From: UBA7236 sp043727235
GTDB taxonomy: Bacteria > Bacteroidota > Bacteroidia > Chitinophagales > BACL12
DNA length: 11,352 nt
Assembly: GCA_043727235.1 (NCBI GenBank)
Contig: JAYSYX010000176.1
Coordinates: 1-11,352 of the forward strand
Reading direction: 5' to 3'
The notes beneath the pieces were generated by a model, which was not told where the DNA came from, searched no databases, and saw nothing but the letters and a program-made list of their open reading frames with translations. Below, in pieces: positions 1 to 6,405 of the stretch (position 1 is its first letter; each line of letters opens with the position of its first letter). The translations under genes and the position numbers were made by a program.

Positions 1-1172
1 CATTCAATGCTTTTAAAAATTTTAAAATCAGGATATTTTAAATTGAGTGCTTCAATTTCTTTTTGCTGTTCAGATATCTGTATTTCTGTTAATCCACCTG
101 CATAAGATGCAGTTTTAGAGTGATCCGAAATTACAAAATAATCATACCCTCCCTTTTTACATGCAAGTGCCATTTCTTCCACAGTATTTTTTCCATCGCT
201 CCAGGTGCTGTGGTTATGAACAACTCCCTTTATGTCTTGCAGTGTAATAATATTGGCTTCATCCAGAGAATCTATATCTATATGATCCTCGCGAAATTCA
301 GGTGATATATAAGAATATCCCGCGGCTTGATAAATTGCTTCTTCCGAATCAAATTGTATTTTGCTATTTAATTTCTGAGTGATAATATCAACATGTTTCT
401 CTGATCCTGTCTTTTTAAATAATTCAAAATAATAATTTTGATCGGGGACAATGTTAATTTCAAAATGAATATCATTTGTTGTTTTTCCGGAAATTGTATT
501 TTCTGCATTGTTATCCCGCAATAAAAAAGGAAATGCATCAAAATTTTCTGTGATATTACAAGATTCAGCACAAATGATCTCTAATTTTTCTATCACATTA
601 CAATTTCTCCTTATCTCACCGCATAAAGAAATTTTTTCTGATGAGATCTTTTCTTTTAATAAATGCATTATTTCATCAACGGCGGCTGCAATTCTAGCGT
701 AGTGAAATTTACCGATATTACTATGATAATATTCTATCGACTTTATTACACCTTCCTGCGTTTTTTCTCCAAAACCTTTAAGGTTAGCGAGACGGTTTTC
801 ATTGCAGGCATATAACAATTCACCCACGGATTCAATTCCCAGATCCCGCCAGATCATACCTACTTTTTTTCCTCCCAGACCTTTAATTTGAAGTATTTCA
901 ACTAGTCCCGGGGGCGTTTTTTGCATATACTCTTCTAATGCTGCAATGCTTCCGGAATTGCGCAACTCTTTTATTTTACCAACTATGGATTTGCCGATGC
1001 CCTGAATGTTATCCAGGTCAGGTTCAGGCATTTCCATAACGCTTCCGGTAACCCGCCCTAATTGAAAGGCAGCATTGGTGTAACTCTTGGTCTTAAAATC
1101 GTTCTCCCCATGCAACTCCATGAGCGCACCTAAAGTTTTAAATAAACCGGAAACCTCTTTGTTTGAAAGCAT
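1..1172 (-). CDS. polX: PolX-family DNA polymerase/PHP-domain protein (partial, C-terminus off window)
   Basis: I translated this from an ATG at 1172-1170; the frame stays open for 390 residues and leaves the window at base 1, so the last part (the family is usually about 550-570 residues) is missing. Residues 1-150 carry three helix-hairpin-helix segments (IQGIGKSIVGKI from 56, IKGLGGKKVGMI from 96, LKGFGEKTQEGV from 131), typical of the PolX 8-kDa and fingers region. Residues 183-260 match the palm nucleotidyltransferase, including GEIRR (185-189) and FKKTGSEKH (252-260). Residues from 317 start the PHP phosphoesterase domain: VVHNHSTWSDG (H319, H321, D326) and VISDHSKT (D350, H351), metal ligands of the 3'-5' exonuclease. 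The palm carboxylates look replaced (K196, E198, E238), so polymerase activity is doubtful while the PHP nuclease may work. It is probably a cytoplasmic DNA-repair protein. Family assignment is firm; loss of polymerase activity is inferred. Confidence 0.93.
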   Translation of the reverse strand, partial: MLSNKEVSGLFKTLGALMELHGENDFKTKSYTNAAFQLGRVTGSVMEMPEPDLDNIQGIGKSIVGKIKELRNSGSIAALEEYMQKTPPGLVEILQIKGLGGKKVGMIWRDLGIESVGELLYACNENRLANLKGFGEKTQEGVIKSIEYYHSNIGKFHYARIAAAVDEIMHLLKEKISSEKISLCGEIRRNCNVIEKLEIICAESCNITENFDAFPFLLRDNNAENTISGKTTNDIHFEINIVPDQNYYFELFKKTGSEKHVDIITQKLNSKIQFDSEEAIYQAAGYSYISPEFREDHIDIDSLDEANIITLQDIKGVVHNHSTWSDGKNTVEEMALACKKGGYDYFVISDHSKTASYAGGLTEIQISEQQKEIEALNLKYPDFKIFKSIE

Positions 1173-1222
1173 AATTCTTATTGTGGCGTAAAAATATTGA
1201 AAGGGAAAGAATTTTATCATTA

Positions 1223-1253
1223 AAAATTTAGAAATGCTATAACCTAGAGCAAA
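1223..1253 (-). promoter_or_regulatory. possible Bacteroidota promoter for polX
   Basis: On the minus strand, TTTG (1250-1253) is followed after 19 bases by TAAATTTT (1223-1230), one mismatch from the Bacteroidota -7 box TAnnTTTG. It lies about 50 bp upstream of the polX ATG. The -7 match is AT-rich and could be chance. Confidence 0.3.
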
Positions 1254-1308
1254 GTCTGTGCTGCGGACTGCGACTGCCTCGCCAGAATCTATAGTCCCCA
1301 TCCAGGCA

Positions 1309-1342
1309 TAAAAAAACCTCCGAAAACTAAATTCCGGAGGTT
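1309..1342 (-). terminator. intrinsic terminator of rplU-rpmA
   Basis: An 8-bp perfect inverted repeat (AACCTCCG at 1315-1322, CGGAGGTT at 1335-1342) with a 12-nt loop lies 23 bp after the rpmA stop. Read on the minus strand the stem runs straight into a T tract (the A run at 1310-1316), the classic layout of a Rho-independent terminator. It separates the ribosomal unit from polX. Confidence 0.85.
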
Positions 1343-1364
1343 GAAATATGGTTTGTTGTGCTAA

Positions 1365-1637
1365 TTACGCTGTAGCTTCTTCTTTTACGGGTAACACGTG
1401 ACAATACGAACGGTCTTTGCGTCCTTTTGTGAATGTTACTACGCCGTCGATCAGAGCAAATATGGTATGATCTCTTCCCATGCCAACATTCTGACCCGGG
1501 TGAAATTCTGTTCCTCTTTGGCGGATAATGATGTTCCCTGATTCAACTGCCTGTCCGCCCCAGATCTTAACGCCTAAACGTTTACTGTGACTTTCGCGAC
1601 CATTTTTGGAACTACCGACCCCTTTCTTATGTGCCAT
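1365..1637 (-). CDS. rpmA: 50S ribosomal protein L27
   Basis: This is a 90-residue L27, a protein of the large ribosomal subunit whose N-terminus reaches toward the peptidyl-transferase centre. The start MAHKKGVGSSKNGRESHSKR, the central GQAVESGNIIIRQRGT and the segment HPGQNVGMGRDHTIFAL are hallmark L27 sequence. The first residues follow the start directly, without the cleavable N-terminal extension known from Firmicutes L27. It starts 11 bp after the rplU stop, so the two are co-transcribed from the promoter at 1977-2008 and end at the terminator at 1309-1342. Length is normal for the family and no oddities are seen. Confidence 0.98.
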   Translation of the reverse strand: MAHKKGVGSSKNGRESHSKRLGVKIWGGQAVESGNIIIRQRGTEFHPGQNVGMGRDHTIFALIDGVVTFTKGRKDRSYCHVLPVKEEATA

Positions 1638-1648
1638 TGTATTAAGAT

Positions 1649-1957
1649 TTAACTGATTTTTTCAATTTTGATTTTGGTAAAATACTGACGGTGACCATTT
1701 TTAACGCGATAGTTCTTACGGCGTTTTTTCTTGAAAATGATCACTTTGTCGCCCTTTAAATGCGATAGAATTGTAGCAGAAACGCTGGATGCAGCTACTG
1801 TAGGCGAGCCTATAGTGATGTTGCCATCTGTTGCTTTCAACAGTACTTCGTTGAATTCGATAGTATCACCTTCAAGTCCTTCCTGACGATGCACAAAAAT
1901 TTCCTGGTTTTCTTCAACCTTGAACTGCTGGCCTGCTATGTTTACTATTGCGTACAT
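1649..1957 (-). CDS. rplU: 50S ribosomal protein L21
   Basis: This is a 102-residue L21, a 23S rRNA-binding protein of the large subunit. Hallmarks are the start MYAIVNIAGQQFKVEENQEI, the KVIIFKKKRRKNYRVKNGHR segment rich in rRNA-binding basic residues, and the ending YFTKIKIEKI. The frame is open further upstream to a possible start at 2041, but I chose 1957 because family members begin at MYAIV and the promoter -7 box (1977-1984) lies inside the longer reading frame. It is first gene of the rplU-rpmA unit, with a predicted 5' leader of only about 15-20 nt and no Shine-Dalgarno sequence, which is usual in Bacteroidota. Confidence 0.97.
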   Translation of the reverse strand: MYAIVNIAGQQFKVEENQEIFVHRQEGLEGDTIEFNEVLLKATDGNITIGSPTVAASSVSATILSHLKGDKVIIFKKKRRKNYRVKNGHRQYFTKIKIEKIS

Positions 1958-1976
1958 GATATTTTTTATGAAGTTG

Positions 1977-2008
1977 CAAAGGTAGTTAATAAGAATAAAA
2001 TTAACAAA
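1977..2008 (-). promoter_or_regulatory. Bacteroidota-type promoter of rplU-rpmA
   Basis: On the minus strand TTTG (2005-2008) is followed after exactly 20 bases by TACCTTTG (1977-1984), a full match to the Bacteroidota consensus TTTG-N19-21-TAnnTTTG. It sits 19 bp before the rplU ATG, which supports both the short rplU start and the phylum assignment. Confidence 0.8.
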
Positions 2009-2300
2009 GGAGTGGTGAAAATTTAATGTTGGATGCGTCAAATCCTTTGCTGGGTTCTATTTTGAGGAAAAAATAAATCTTTAAATCCACAGATTTTGCA
2101 CAAAAAATTGGGTTTTTGGGGGAAATTTCTCCGGTTTTTAAATAGTTCTGAGTTCCGATTACGAAAAAACTTCCAAAAAACTCAGAATTTTAATTTCCGT
2201 CTAATAATAACTGATTCTGACTCAAAATTACCTTTTTTCAGTGACAGGAATAAAGGATTTGCGCCTTTCTAAATGAAAAGCTGCTACCAATTCCATATCA
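1985..2300. other. intergenic stretch without a gene
   Basis: Between the rplU promoter and the stop of the secreted-protein gene at 2301 I see no coding region and no clear terminator. A 9-bp inverted repeat (TTCTGAGTT at 2146-2154, AACTCAGAA at 2179-2187) has a 24-nt loop and is not followed by a T tract on the side where a terminator would be expected. Confidence 0.6.
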
Positions 2301-3875
2301 TTATAAATCCACCCTGAATATTTTACTCTTATTTATTATGGAATTTGTTGGAAATTCCCGGGTATATCGGTAAATAAACCACACATATGTTCCGTTGCTT
2401 ACTCCCGACGAGGAAACAATACCCGATTGCGTTTTATCTTCCTTTGTATACATACCATCAATGGTATATTCATTTTCTTCCAGAGTATTGTAGGTAGGCT
2501 TTCCATCGGAGGAAAAATCCACTTTTAAAAACTCGCTTTTCGGTTTACCTTTTGTGGAAACTGTAAAATAATCGGCCATGGTGGTGGATATTAATTTTTT
2601 GGTTGGTTCCCCATCCTCATACAAAGCATAATCCAATTTTGAGGGATCGATAAAACTGTAAAAAACGGAGAGTTTGTCGTTGTGTAAAATTGCAATAGGA
2701 TCGTTATATTCACCAACATAAGCACTGCTTTCAACCCGTGGAAGAAAGGTATACCATTCCATATCCAGTTTACTGTTGAATTTAATAACCATTAATGAAA
2801 AAGCACCAATATTAATATCAGTACCGTATTGTGCACAAACCATATAAATATTTCCCTTGCTGTCTTCCAAAATATCGCGAGCGGGGAAATACATACCTAT
2901 GGATGTGTATTTCCTATCGCTATATAATGCATTGGCTTTCCATTTCTCTACATCCGGTTTAATATCTATAGTGGACACAACCTTCCCTGTGTTTGCTTCC
3001 ATAAATAAACCCATCATACCAAAATTAGTCACCACATAAGCAGCCATGCCACCATCTTTTAATCCCCCCATTGTGATACGATAGGTTTGCAAATCTTTAG
3101 TTTGCGTAAAGTCGAGTTCATGCATATTTTTTCCCTCTTCGTCTATACTGAAAATAGAATATGCATTAAAGTGTGATGGATATTTTTTATCTACCCTGTG
3201 CGCATAAAAATATGTACTTCCATTGTTTGTTACTATCATACTCGTAAAGCGGAAAGCATAAGATATGTGAGTAGTTTCAAACATTTTGGACCAAATCACT
3301 TTGCCATCGGCTCCAATTAAAGTCATAAGTGGGTTAGCTGTATCAAAATAAGATTTACCAGGTATCACTAACAAAGAGGTAGTCTTGTAATCAGGTGAAA
3401 AACTTACTGTATAACGTGAATCACCATAAGCTTCTACATCACCGTAATTACTTAATTGACCCGGCACATCAAGTATCTTAATATCTTCAACTGCAGCCAA
3501 GGTAGTACTATTGAGCTGTTTGATACTGACACTGCTTTTCTTTTCCTTTTTGTCGTACTTCGAGAAAATTATTCCTATCCCATTTTCCAATAAGATTGGA
3601 TACATACATCTTGTCAACTCTTCCTTCTTAAAATAATGCACCTGCGATTTAATTAGTTGCATTTGCGCATTATACCTTTCTACATGACATTTATCATAGT
3701 TAAAAACTAAATAATATATATCATTGTCATTTCCCGGAATCAACATTTCGTAATCATCAAGATCATCAATTGTTGTTTTTGCAAGTAATTCGGTGTAGAT
3801 ACCCTTTTGCTGGGCATTTAGGGTAATTATGCTTAGTAAAGTAATAAGTGTAGTGGATAGGATTAGTTTTTTCAT
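2301..3875 (-). CDS. exported protein of unknown function, possibly beta-propeller-like
   Basis: This encodes 524 residues that I do not recognise as a named family. The N-terminus has a clear Sec signal peptide: lysines at 2-3, a hydrophobic core, and a likely cleavage LNA^QQ near residue 21, so it is exported to the periplasm or beyond. The mature part is rich in short aromatic beta-strand-like segments (for example DNDIYYLVFN, GSTYFYAHR, GKVIWSKMF, KGNIYMVCAQ), which would suit a beta-propeller or WD/six-blade fold; this is an impression from pattern, not a domain match. No type IX secretion C-terminal domain, lipobox or transmembrane segment is seen. It is flanked by non-coding gaps on both sides and is probably monocistronic. 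It ends with a normal stop and shows no break. Confidence 0.88.
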   Translation of the reverse strand: MKKLILSTTLITLLSIITLNAQQKGIYTELLAKTTIDDLDDYEMLIPGNDNDIYYLVFNYDKCHVERYNAQMQLIKSQVHYFKKEELTRCMYPILLENGIGIIFSKYDKKEKKSSVSIKQLNSTTLAAVEDIKILDVPGQLSNYGDVEAYGDSRYTVSFSPDYKTTSLLVIPGKSYFDTANPLMTLIGADGKVIWSKMFETTHISYAFRFTSMIVTNNGSTYFYAHRVDKKYPSHFNAYSIFSIDEEGKNMHELDFTQTKDLQTYRITMGGLKDGGMAAYVVTNFGMMGLFMEANTGKVVSTIDIKPDVEKWKANALYSDRKYTSIGMYFPARDILEDSKGNIYMVCAQYGTDINIGAFSLMVIKFNSKLDMEWYTFLPRVESSAYVGEYNDPIAILHNDKLSVFYSFIDPSKLDYALYEDGEPTKKLISTTMADYFTVSTKGKPKSEFLKVDFSSDGKPTYNTLEENEYTIDGMYTKEDKTQSGIVSSSGVSNGTYVWFIYRYTREFPTNSIINKSKIFRVDL

Positions 3876-3960
3876 GGGATAAATATAGTGGTTTTTCTAT
3901 ACAAGGAATTATGTAGGAGCGATTAAAAACATTTAATCACACTACAAATTGTTTAAGACT

Positions 3961-4368
3961 TTAATTATTCAGTGTTGGGTGAGGAAGGATATTAAGAATT
4001 GATTTTTTGATTTTAGCAGCATCAGATTCAATAGCTTTAAGCTTTCTTATATGATTATAACTACTATAAATTGCTATCGGAAAAATAATTAGTTCAAGTA
4101 TGCCAACGAGCAAAGGCTTCGGTAAAAAATCGATTTTTTTATGAAGAAAAATTTTTGGCAGTGAATTAATTAAGAATTTAACATCATCGCCTTGCGGCGA
4201 AATATTATTAATTGAAATGAAGAATTTATTGTAAAATTCAATCAGTTCATTTATTGATTCTTCATAGAGTGTAGACGTTTCAATATGGTTACATAATTCC
4301 AATATATAAATTAAGGATTTATTTATTACTGACTCAGCAATTTCAATATCCTTTAAATCGGTTTTCAT
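3961..4368 (-). CDS. small hypothetical protein with one likely membrane segment
   Basis: This is an AT-rich reading frame of 135 residues that I do not recognise. I start it at the ATG at 4368 (MKTDLKDIEIAESVINKS); an in-frame TTG at 4410 would add 14 residues but has no support. The first ~75 residues look alpha-helical and acidic/amphipathic (SINELIEFYNKFFISINN). Residues near 83-102 (PLLVGILELIIFPIAIYSSY) form one likely transmembrane helix, and a basic tail follows (IRKLKAIESDAAKIKKS). It lies 60 bp downstream of the GIY-YIG gene in the same orientation and could be co-transcribed with it. Whether it is translated is uncertain; length and a plausible protein composition favour a real gene. 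Confidence 0.55.
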   Translation of the reverse strand: MKTDLKDIEIAESVINKSLIYILELCNHIETSTLYEESINELIEFYNKFFISINNISPQGDDVKFLINSLPKIFLHKKIDFLPKPLLVGILELIIFPIAIYSSYNHIRKLKAIESDAAKIKKSILNILPHPTLNN

Positions 4369-4428
4369 TGGAGAAATAAAATTAAAATAATTTATCCAAT
4401 TTAAACCCAATTTAAGGAGATCTCATGA

Positions 4429-4671
4429 CTAATTCTTTATCAAACTCCTTAAAAACCTTTTGCCATTTGTTGTCTTCAAATATTTTTCTCGTAAACGTGC
4501 AGCTGGTCGGTCAGGATATTCTTCTTCCAAAATCAAATTGAAAGGTTGATATGGTTTTGTAGTTTTTTCATATCCGGAATTATGTTGATCAGTTCTTCTT
4601 TCAACATTATCAGTTATACCTACATAGATATAATTAGCAACTTGGCTAGAGAGCGCATAAACGTAATACAT
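4429..4671 (-). CDS. small stand-alone GIY-YIG nuclease-domain protein
   Basis: This 80-residue protein consists of a GIY-YIG domain only. The two name motifs appear as VYAL (4-7) and YVG (16-18); the catalytic-type arginine is in ERRTDQH (R25/R26, H30), N31 and Y34 follow, and the metal-binding glutamate is E62 in ARLREKYLK. This is the layout of the small YhbQ/UPF0213-type GIY-YIG proteins, whose cellular role is mostly unknown; GIY-YIG domains cut DNA in homing endonucleases and in UvrC. All key residues seem present, so it may be active. The ATG at 4671 lies only 20 bp after the end of a duplicated tRNA-Leu 3' fragment, with the intact tRNA-Leu just beyond. No clear promoter of its own is seen, so it may depend on read-through from the tRNA-Leu. 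Confidence 0.88.
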   Translation of the reverse strand: MYYVYALSSQVANYIYVGITDNVERRTDQHNSGYEKTTKPYQPFNLILEEEYPDRPAARLREKYLKTTNGKRFLRSLIKN

Positions 4672-4691
4672 GGAATAAACAATTTATAAAA

Positions 4692-4747
4692 TACCGAAGG
4701 TGGGACTCGAACCTGCCTGCCGCTGCGCCAGCGGCAGGCAGGCCCGC
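4692..4747 (-). pseudogene. tRNA-Leu 3'-end fragment split by a palindromic repeat
   Basis: On the minus strand the T-stem 5' strand GCGGG (4743-4747) is followed by a 31-bp palindrome (4712-4742), then by TTCGAGTCCCACCTTCGGTA (4692-4711), which is the T loop, T-stem 3' strand, acceptor 3' strand and discriminator of the neighbouring tRNA-Leu. Without the insert, 24 of 25 bases match the intact gene (one G-to-A change in the T stem). There is no 5' part, so it cannot be a tRNA. It begins 12 bp after the end of the intact tRNA-Leu and looks like a local duplication of its 3' end. Confidence 0.85.
4712..4742. repeat. GC-rich palindromic repeat, copy 1 (perfect)
   Basis: A perfect 14-bp inverted repeat, CCTGCCTGCCGCTG and CAGCGGCAGGCAGG, with a 3-nt loop CGC. 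It is far more GC-rich than its surroundings. It interrupts a tRNA-Leu fragment exactly between T-stem 5' strand and T loop. A second copy is at 4942-4973 and a decayed one at 10672-10696. Confidence 0.92.
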
Positions 4748-4759
4748 TCCATCCTTATG

Positions 4760-4843
4760 TACCGAAGGCGGGACTCGAACCCGCACACTTTTGAAGGCAC
4801 TGGATTTTGAGTCCAGCGTGTCTACCAATTCCACCACTTCGGC
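4760..4843 (-). tRNA. tRNA-Leu (anticodon CAA)
   Basis: An intact 84-nt class II tRNA decoding UUG. The acceptor stem is GCCGAAG (4837-4843) paired with CTTCGGT, discriminator A at 4760. The D arm contains GGAATTGGTAGAC. The anticodon stem CTGGA/TCCAG encloses the loop CTCAAAA with anticodon CAA. A variable arm follows, then the T arm GCGGG-TTCGAGT-CCCGC. CCA is not encoded, so it must be added after transcription. A Bacteroidota-type promoter lies at 4870-4901, giving a leader of about 20 nt. Damaged copies of the same tRNA lie on both sides (4905-5005 and 4692-4747), so this is the only functional Leu tRNA of the cluster. Confidence 0.97.
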
Positions 4844-4869
4844 TAATATTTTTTAAGAACAATTTTTAA

Positions 4870-4901
4870 CAATACTATTTAATCTAATTCACCTCTACAA
4901 A
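4870..4901 (-). promoter_or_regulatory. promoter of tRNA-Leu
   Basis: On the minus strand TTTG (4898-4901) is followed after 20 bases by TAGTATTG (4870-4877), one mismatch from TAnnTTTG. The expected transcript start is about 20 nt before the tRNA 5' end at 4843. The -33 element lies beside the decayed 3' end of the upstream tRNA-Leu pseudogene, so this promoter belongs to the intact gene only. Confidence 0.6.
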
Positions 4902-4904
4902 AAA

Positions 4905-5005
4905 ATTAACTCACTCACTTTTGTAGACACTTGATTTTGAGCCTGCCTGCCGACTGCGTCAGCGTCAGGCAGGTCCAGCGTGTCTACCAATTCCACCACT
5001 TCGGC
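4905..5005 (-). pseudogene. tRNA-Leu pseudogene interrupted in the anticodon arm
   Basis: From 5005 the minus strand reads GCCGAAGTGGTGGAATTGG and onward to GCTGGA, identical to the intact tRNA-Leu through the 5' strand of the anticodon stem. A 32-bp palindromic repeat (4942-4973) follows, then the anticodon loop CTCAAAA and a diverged variable-arm region (about 28 of 36 bases match) that fades near 4905. The T arm and the 3' acceptor strand are missing, so no tRNA can fold. The ~20 bp upstream also resemble the flank of the intact gene (GTTCTT...ATTA before GCC), which suggests a duplicated gene with its leader. It begins 25 bp after the hscB stop. Confidence 0.88.
4942..4973. repeat. GC-rich palindromic repeat, copy 2
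   Basis: A 32-bp element with outer 8-bp arms CCTGCCTG and CAGGCAGG and an imperfect inner part containing CTGCGTCAG. It is the same family as the copy at 4712-4742. It sits exactly between the 5' strand of the anticodon stem and the anticodon loop of a tRNA-Leu pseudogene. Confidence 0.88.
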
Positions 5006-5029
5006 TAATTATATTAAAGAACTTATAAC

Positions 5030-5554
5030 TTAATCAGCCGCAAATTTATCCAACTGAGCGCGTATACGCAATAAATACTTGCGTTTATAGTAAAATTCTT
5101 TTATGGTCTTGTAATCTGATTCCGTGGCAGTTTGCTCATTATAGGTGGTTAAAAGGGGGTTTATGGCTTCCAGAAGAGCGGTTTCTGCAGTTTGTATATG
5201 CGACAAAACTTCTTGTTTTTTTTCCGGGTCGGGATCAAATTCCACTTCCATTGCCAGTTCGTTCAAGTCCATCATCTCCATCAGGAACATTTGAGGGAGA
5301 GCAAATTTTTCTTCCTCCATCAAATATCCCTTCTCCATTAATATATACTTTATCCTCTTGTCGAAATCGGATAAGGTTTGAAAAGCCTTGTTATTTTGGG
5401 TGGATAATTCCAAAATTTCTTTTTGTTTGGCTGCCTCTGCCCCGGTATAAAAATCAGGATGAAATTTGCGGCTTAAAGTGAGATATTTTTGTTTTATTAA
5501 TTTCTCATCCACGAGAAAAGATACCGGCAATTCGTACAATTGGAAGTAATTCAT
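5030..5554 (-). CDS. hscB: HscB-type J-domain co-chaperone for Fe-S cluster assembly
   Basis: This is a 174-residue protein of normal HscB length (about 170). Residues 1-75 form a J domain with the HPD motif at 32-34 (SRKFHPDFY), which stimulates the ATPase of an HscA/DnaK-type Hsp70. Residues from about 86 (LPQMFLMEMMDLNE) to the end form the helical HscB C-terminal domain that binds the IscU scaffold; FLMEMMDLNE is the characteristic segment. It acts in the cytoplasm in transfer of Fe-S clusters. The ATG overlaps the stop of the preceding gene as ATGA (4-bp overlap, 5551-5554), so it is the last gene of the rseP operon and translationally coupled. No hscA or iscU is in the window. A generic DnaJ-like protein is the alternative, but the C-terminal domain argues against it. 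Confidence 0.92.
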   Translation of the reverse strand: MNYFQLYELPVSFLVDEKLIKQKYLTLSRKFHPDFYTGAEAAKQKEILELSTQNNKAFQTLSDFDKRIKYILMEKGYLMEEEKFALPQMFLMEMMDLNELAMEVEFDPDPEKKQEVLSHIQTAETALLEAINPLLTTYNEQTATESDYKTIKEFYYKRKYLLRIRAQLDKFAAD

Positions 5555-6405
5555 TTTCTAGATCCTGCCGGATAAGTTGTAGTTGTTTGAATTGACTGCG
5601 ATAAATAATCTGCAATGAGCGGAAATTGTTGTGCTACAATCTCGTCCACATTTGTTTGAGCGGAGCCAAAAGTTACTGTTATTGCATCTCCTTTTAATTG
5701 TTTTCCCTCCGCATTATAAACAGAATAATGCACCACCACTTTTCTTTCAAATGAATTAGCAGCCCTGTCGAGACAATGATTGTAATTTGTGATTAACTCA
5801 AACTGATTTATAAATAAAAATAGATCGGTCCCATATTTTTTTTGAAGATTAGAAAATATTTCAGGATGTGTGATCACTGCATTCATGTATTTGATGTTTA
5901 CAGGTTCCTCCGCCTTTTTGCCGAAGGAAATTTTCTTTTTTTCCTCTACAGGTTCCTCTCCACCCAAACCAAAAAGATCCGGTTGTGTTAGAGTTTTATT
6001 TGATGCACTATCCTTTGCATTTACATCTATCGGTTTTTCAAACTGATATTTAATGGATGCATAGATCATATTGAGGTCTTGTTCCGACTGAAGGGTTGTA
6101 TCAATCAATATATTATAAGGATCGTGGGAGGAAATTACTCTTGCGCTAATATTATAATTTAATCCGTATCTGAAAAGAGTGGAAATATCGGTTACAGTCT
6201 TTTCATTTTTTTGTGCAAGTTCAGGATCTGCATCCGAAAAATAATTATAATTATTAAAGGGGATTATCATTACCCTATGTTTAGGATAGATGGTATCTCC
6301 TGTCAATAATTGTCCGCCTGTGGTATTTTGTGCAAAAATATCGCTTGCAAAAATCCACAGTGATAAAAAAAATAATAAAATAACTCTTTTAAAAAAACGG
6401 GTCAT
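5551..6405 (-). CDS. exported protein of unknown function in the rseP-hscB operon
   Basis: This encodes 284 residues with a Sec signal peptide (basic start TRFFKR, hydrophobic core, likely cleavage IFA^QN near residue 25). I do not recognise a named domain. The mature part begins with a strand-like segment HRVMIIPFNNYNYFSD, which resembles the start of proteins that assemble a periplasmic nucleotide-like or TolB N-domain-like fold, but this is only an impression. Residues about 130-170 are low-complexity, acidic then basic (GGEEPVEEKKKISFGKK), probably a flexible linker between two ordered halves; the second half (TDLFLFINQFELITNYNHC) is again strand-rich. Its ATG overlaps the rseP stop as TAATG, and its TGA overlaps the hscB start, so it is translated in a tight operon between the two. 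Envelope location agrees with the RseP neighbour. Confidence 0.85.
   Translation of the reverse strand: MTRFFKRVILLFFLSLWIFASDIFAQNTTGGQLLTGDTIYPKHRVMIIPFNNYNYFSDADPELAQKNEKTVTDISTLFRYGLNYNISARVISSHDPYNILIDTTLQSEQDLNMIYASIKYQFEKPIDVNAKDSASNKTLTQPDLFGLGGEEPVEEKKKISFGKKAEEPVNIKYMNAVITHPEIFSNLQKKYGTDLFLFINQFELITNYNHCLDRAANSFERKVVVHYSVYNAEGKQLKGDAITVTFGSAQTNVDEIVAQQFPLIADYLSQSIQTTTTYPAGSRK

Noticed and set aside
1251..1285. CTGCGGACTGCGACTGCC phrase resembling the inner part of the GC-rich palindromes
   Set aside because: It lacks the CCTGCCTG/CAGGCAGG arms and pairing, so similarity is only of short CTGCG words.
1958..2041. N-terminal extension of L21 by 28 residues
   Set aside because: The promoter -7 box and -33 element lie inside it, and L21 proteins start at MYAIV.
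2146..2187. Inverted repeat TTCTGAGTT/AACTCAGAA
   Set aside because: The 24-nt loop and lack of a T tract make it a poor terminator, and no second copy is seen.
3921..3938. Hairpin GATTAAA-AACA-TTTAATC after the hypothetical gene at 3961
   Set aside because: The stem is only A/T-rich with no following T tract on the minus strand, so I could not support a terminator.
4368..4410. TTG start at 4410 for the hypothetical gene
   Set aside because: An ATG with a plausible N-terminus lies 14 codons downstream, and nothing upstream supports the TTG.
4646..4837. A 63-codon minus-strand reading frame through the tRNA-Leu and palindrome into the GIY-YIG start
   Set aside because: It is the tRNA-Leu sequence read as protein (VELVDTLDSKSSAF...), runs in a different frame from the GIY-YIG gene, and codes for the palindrome as Gly/Ala-rich filler.
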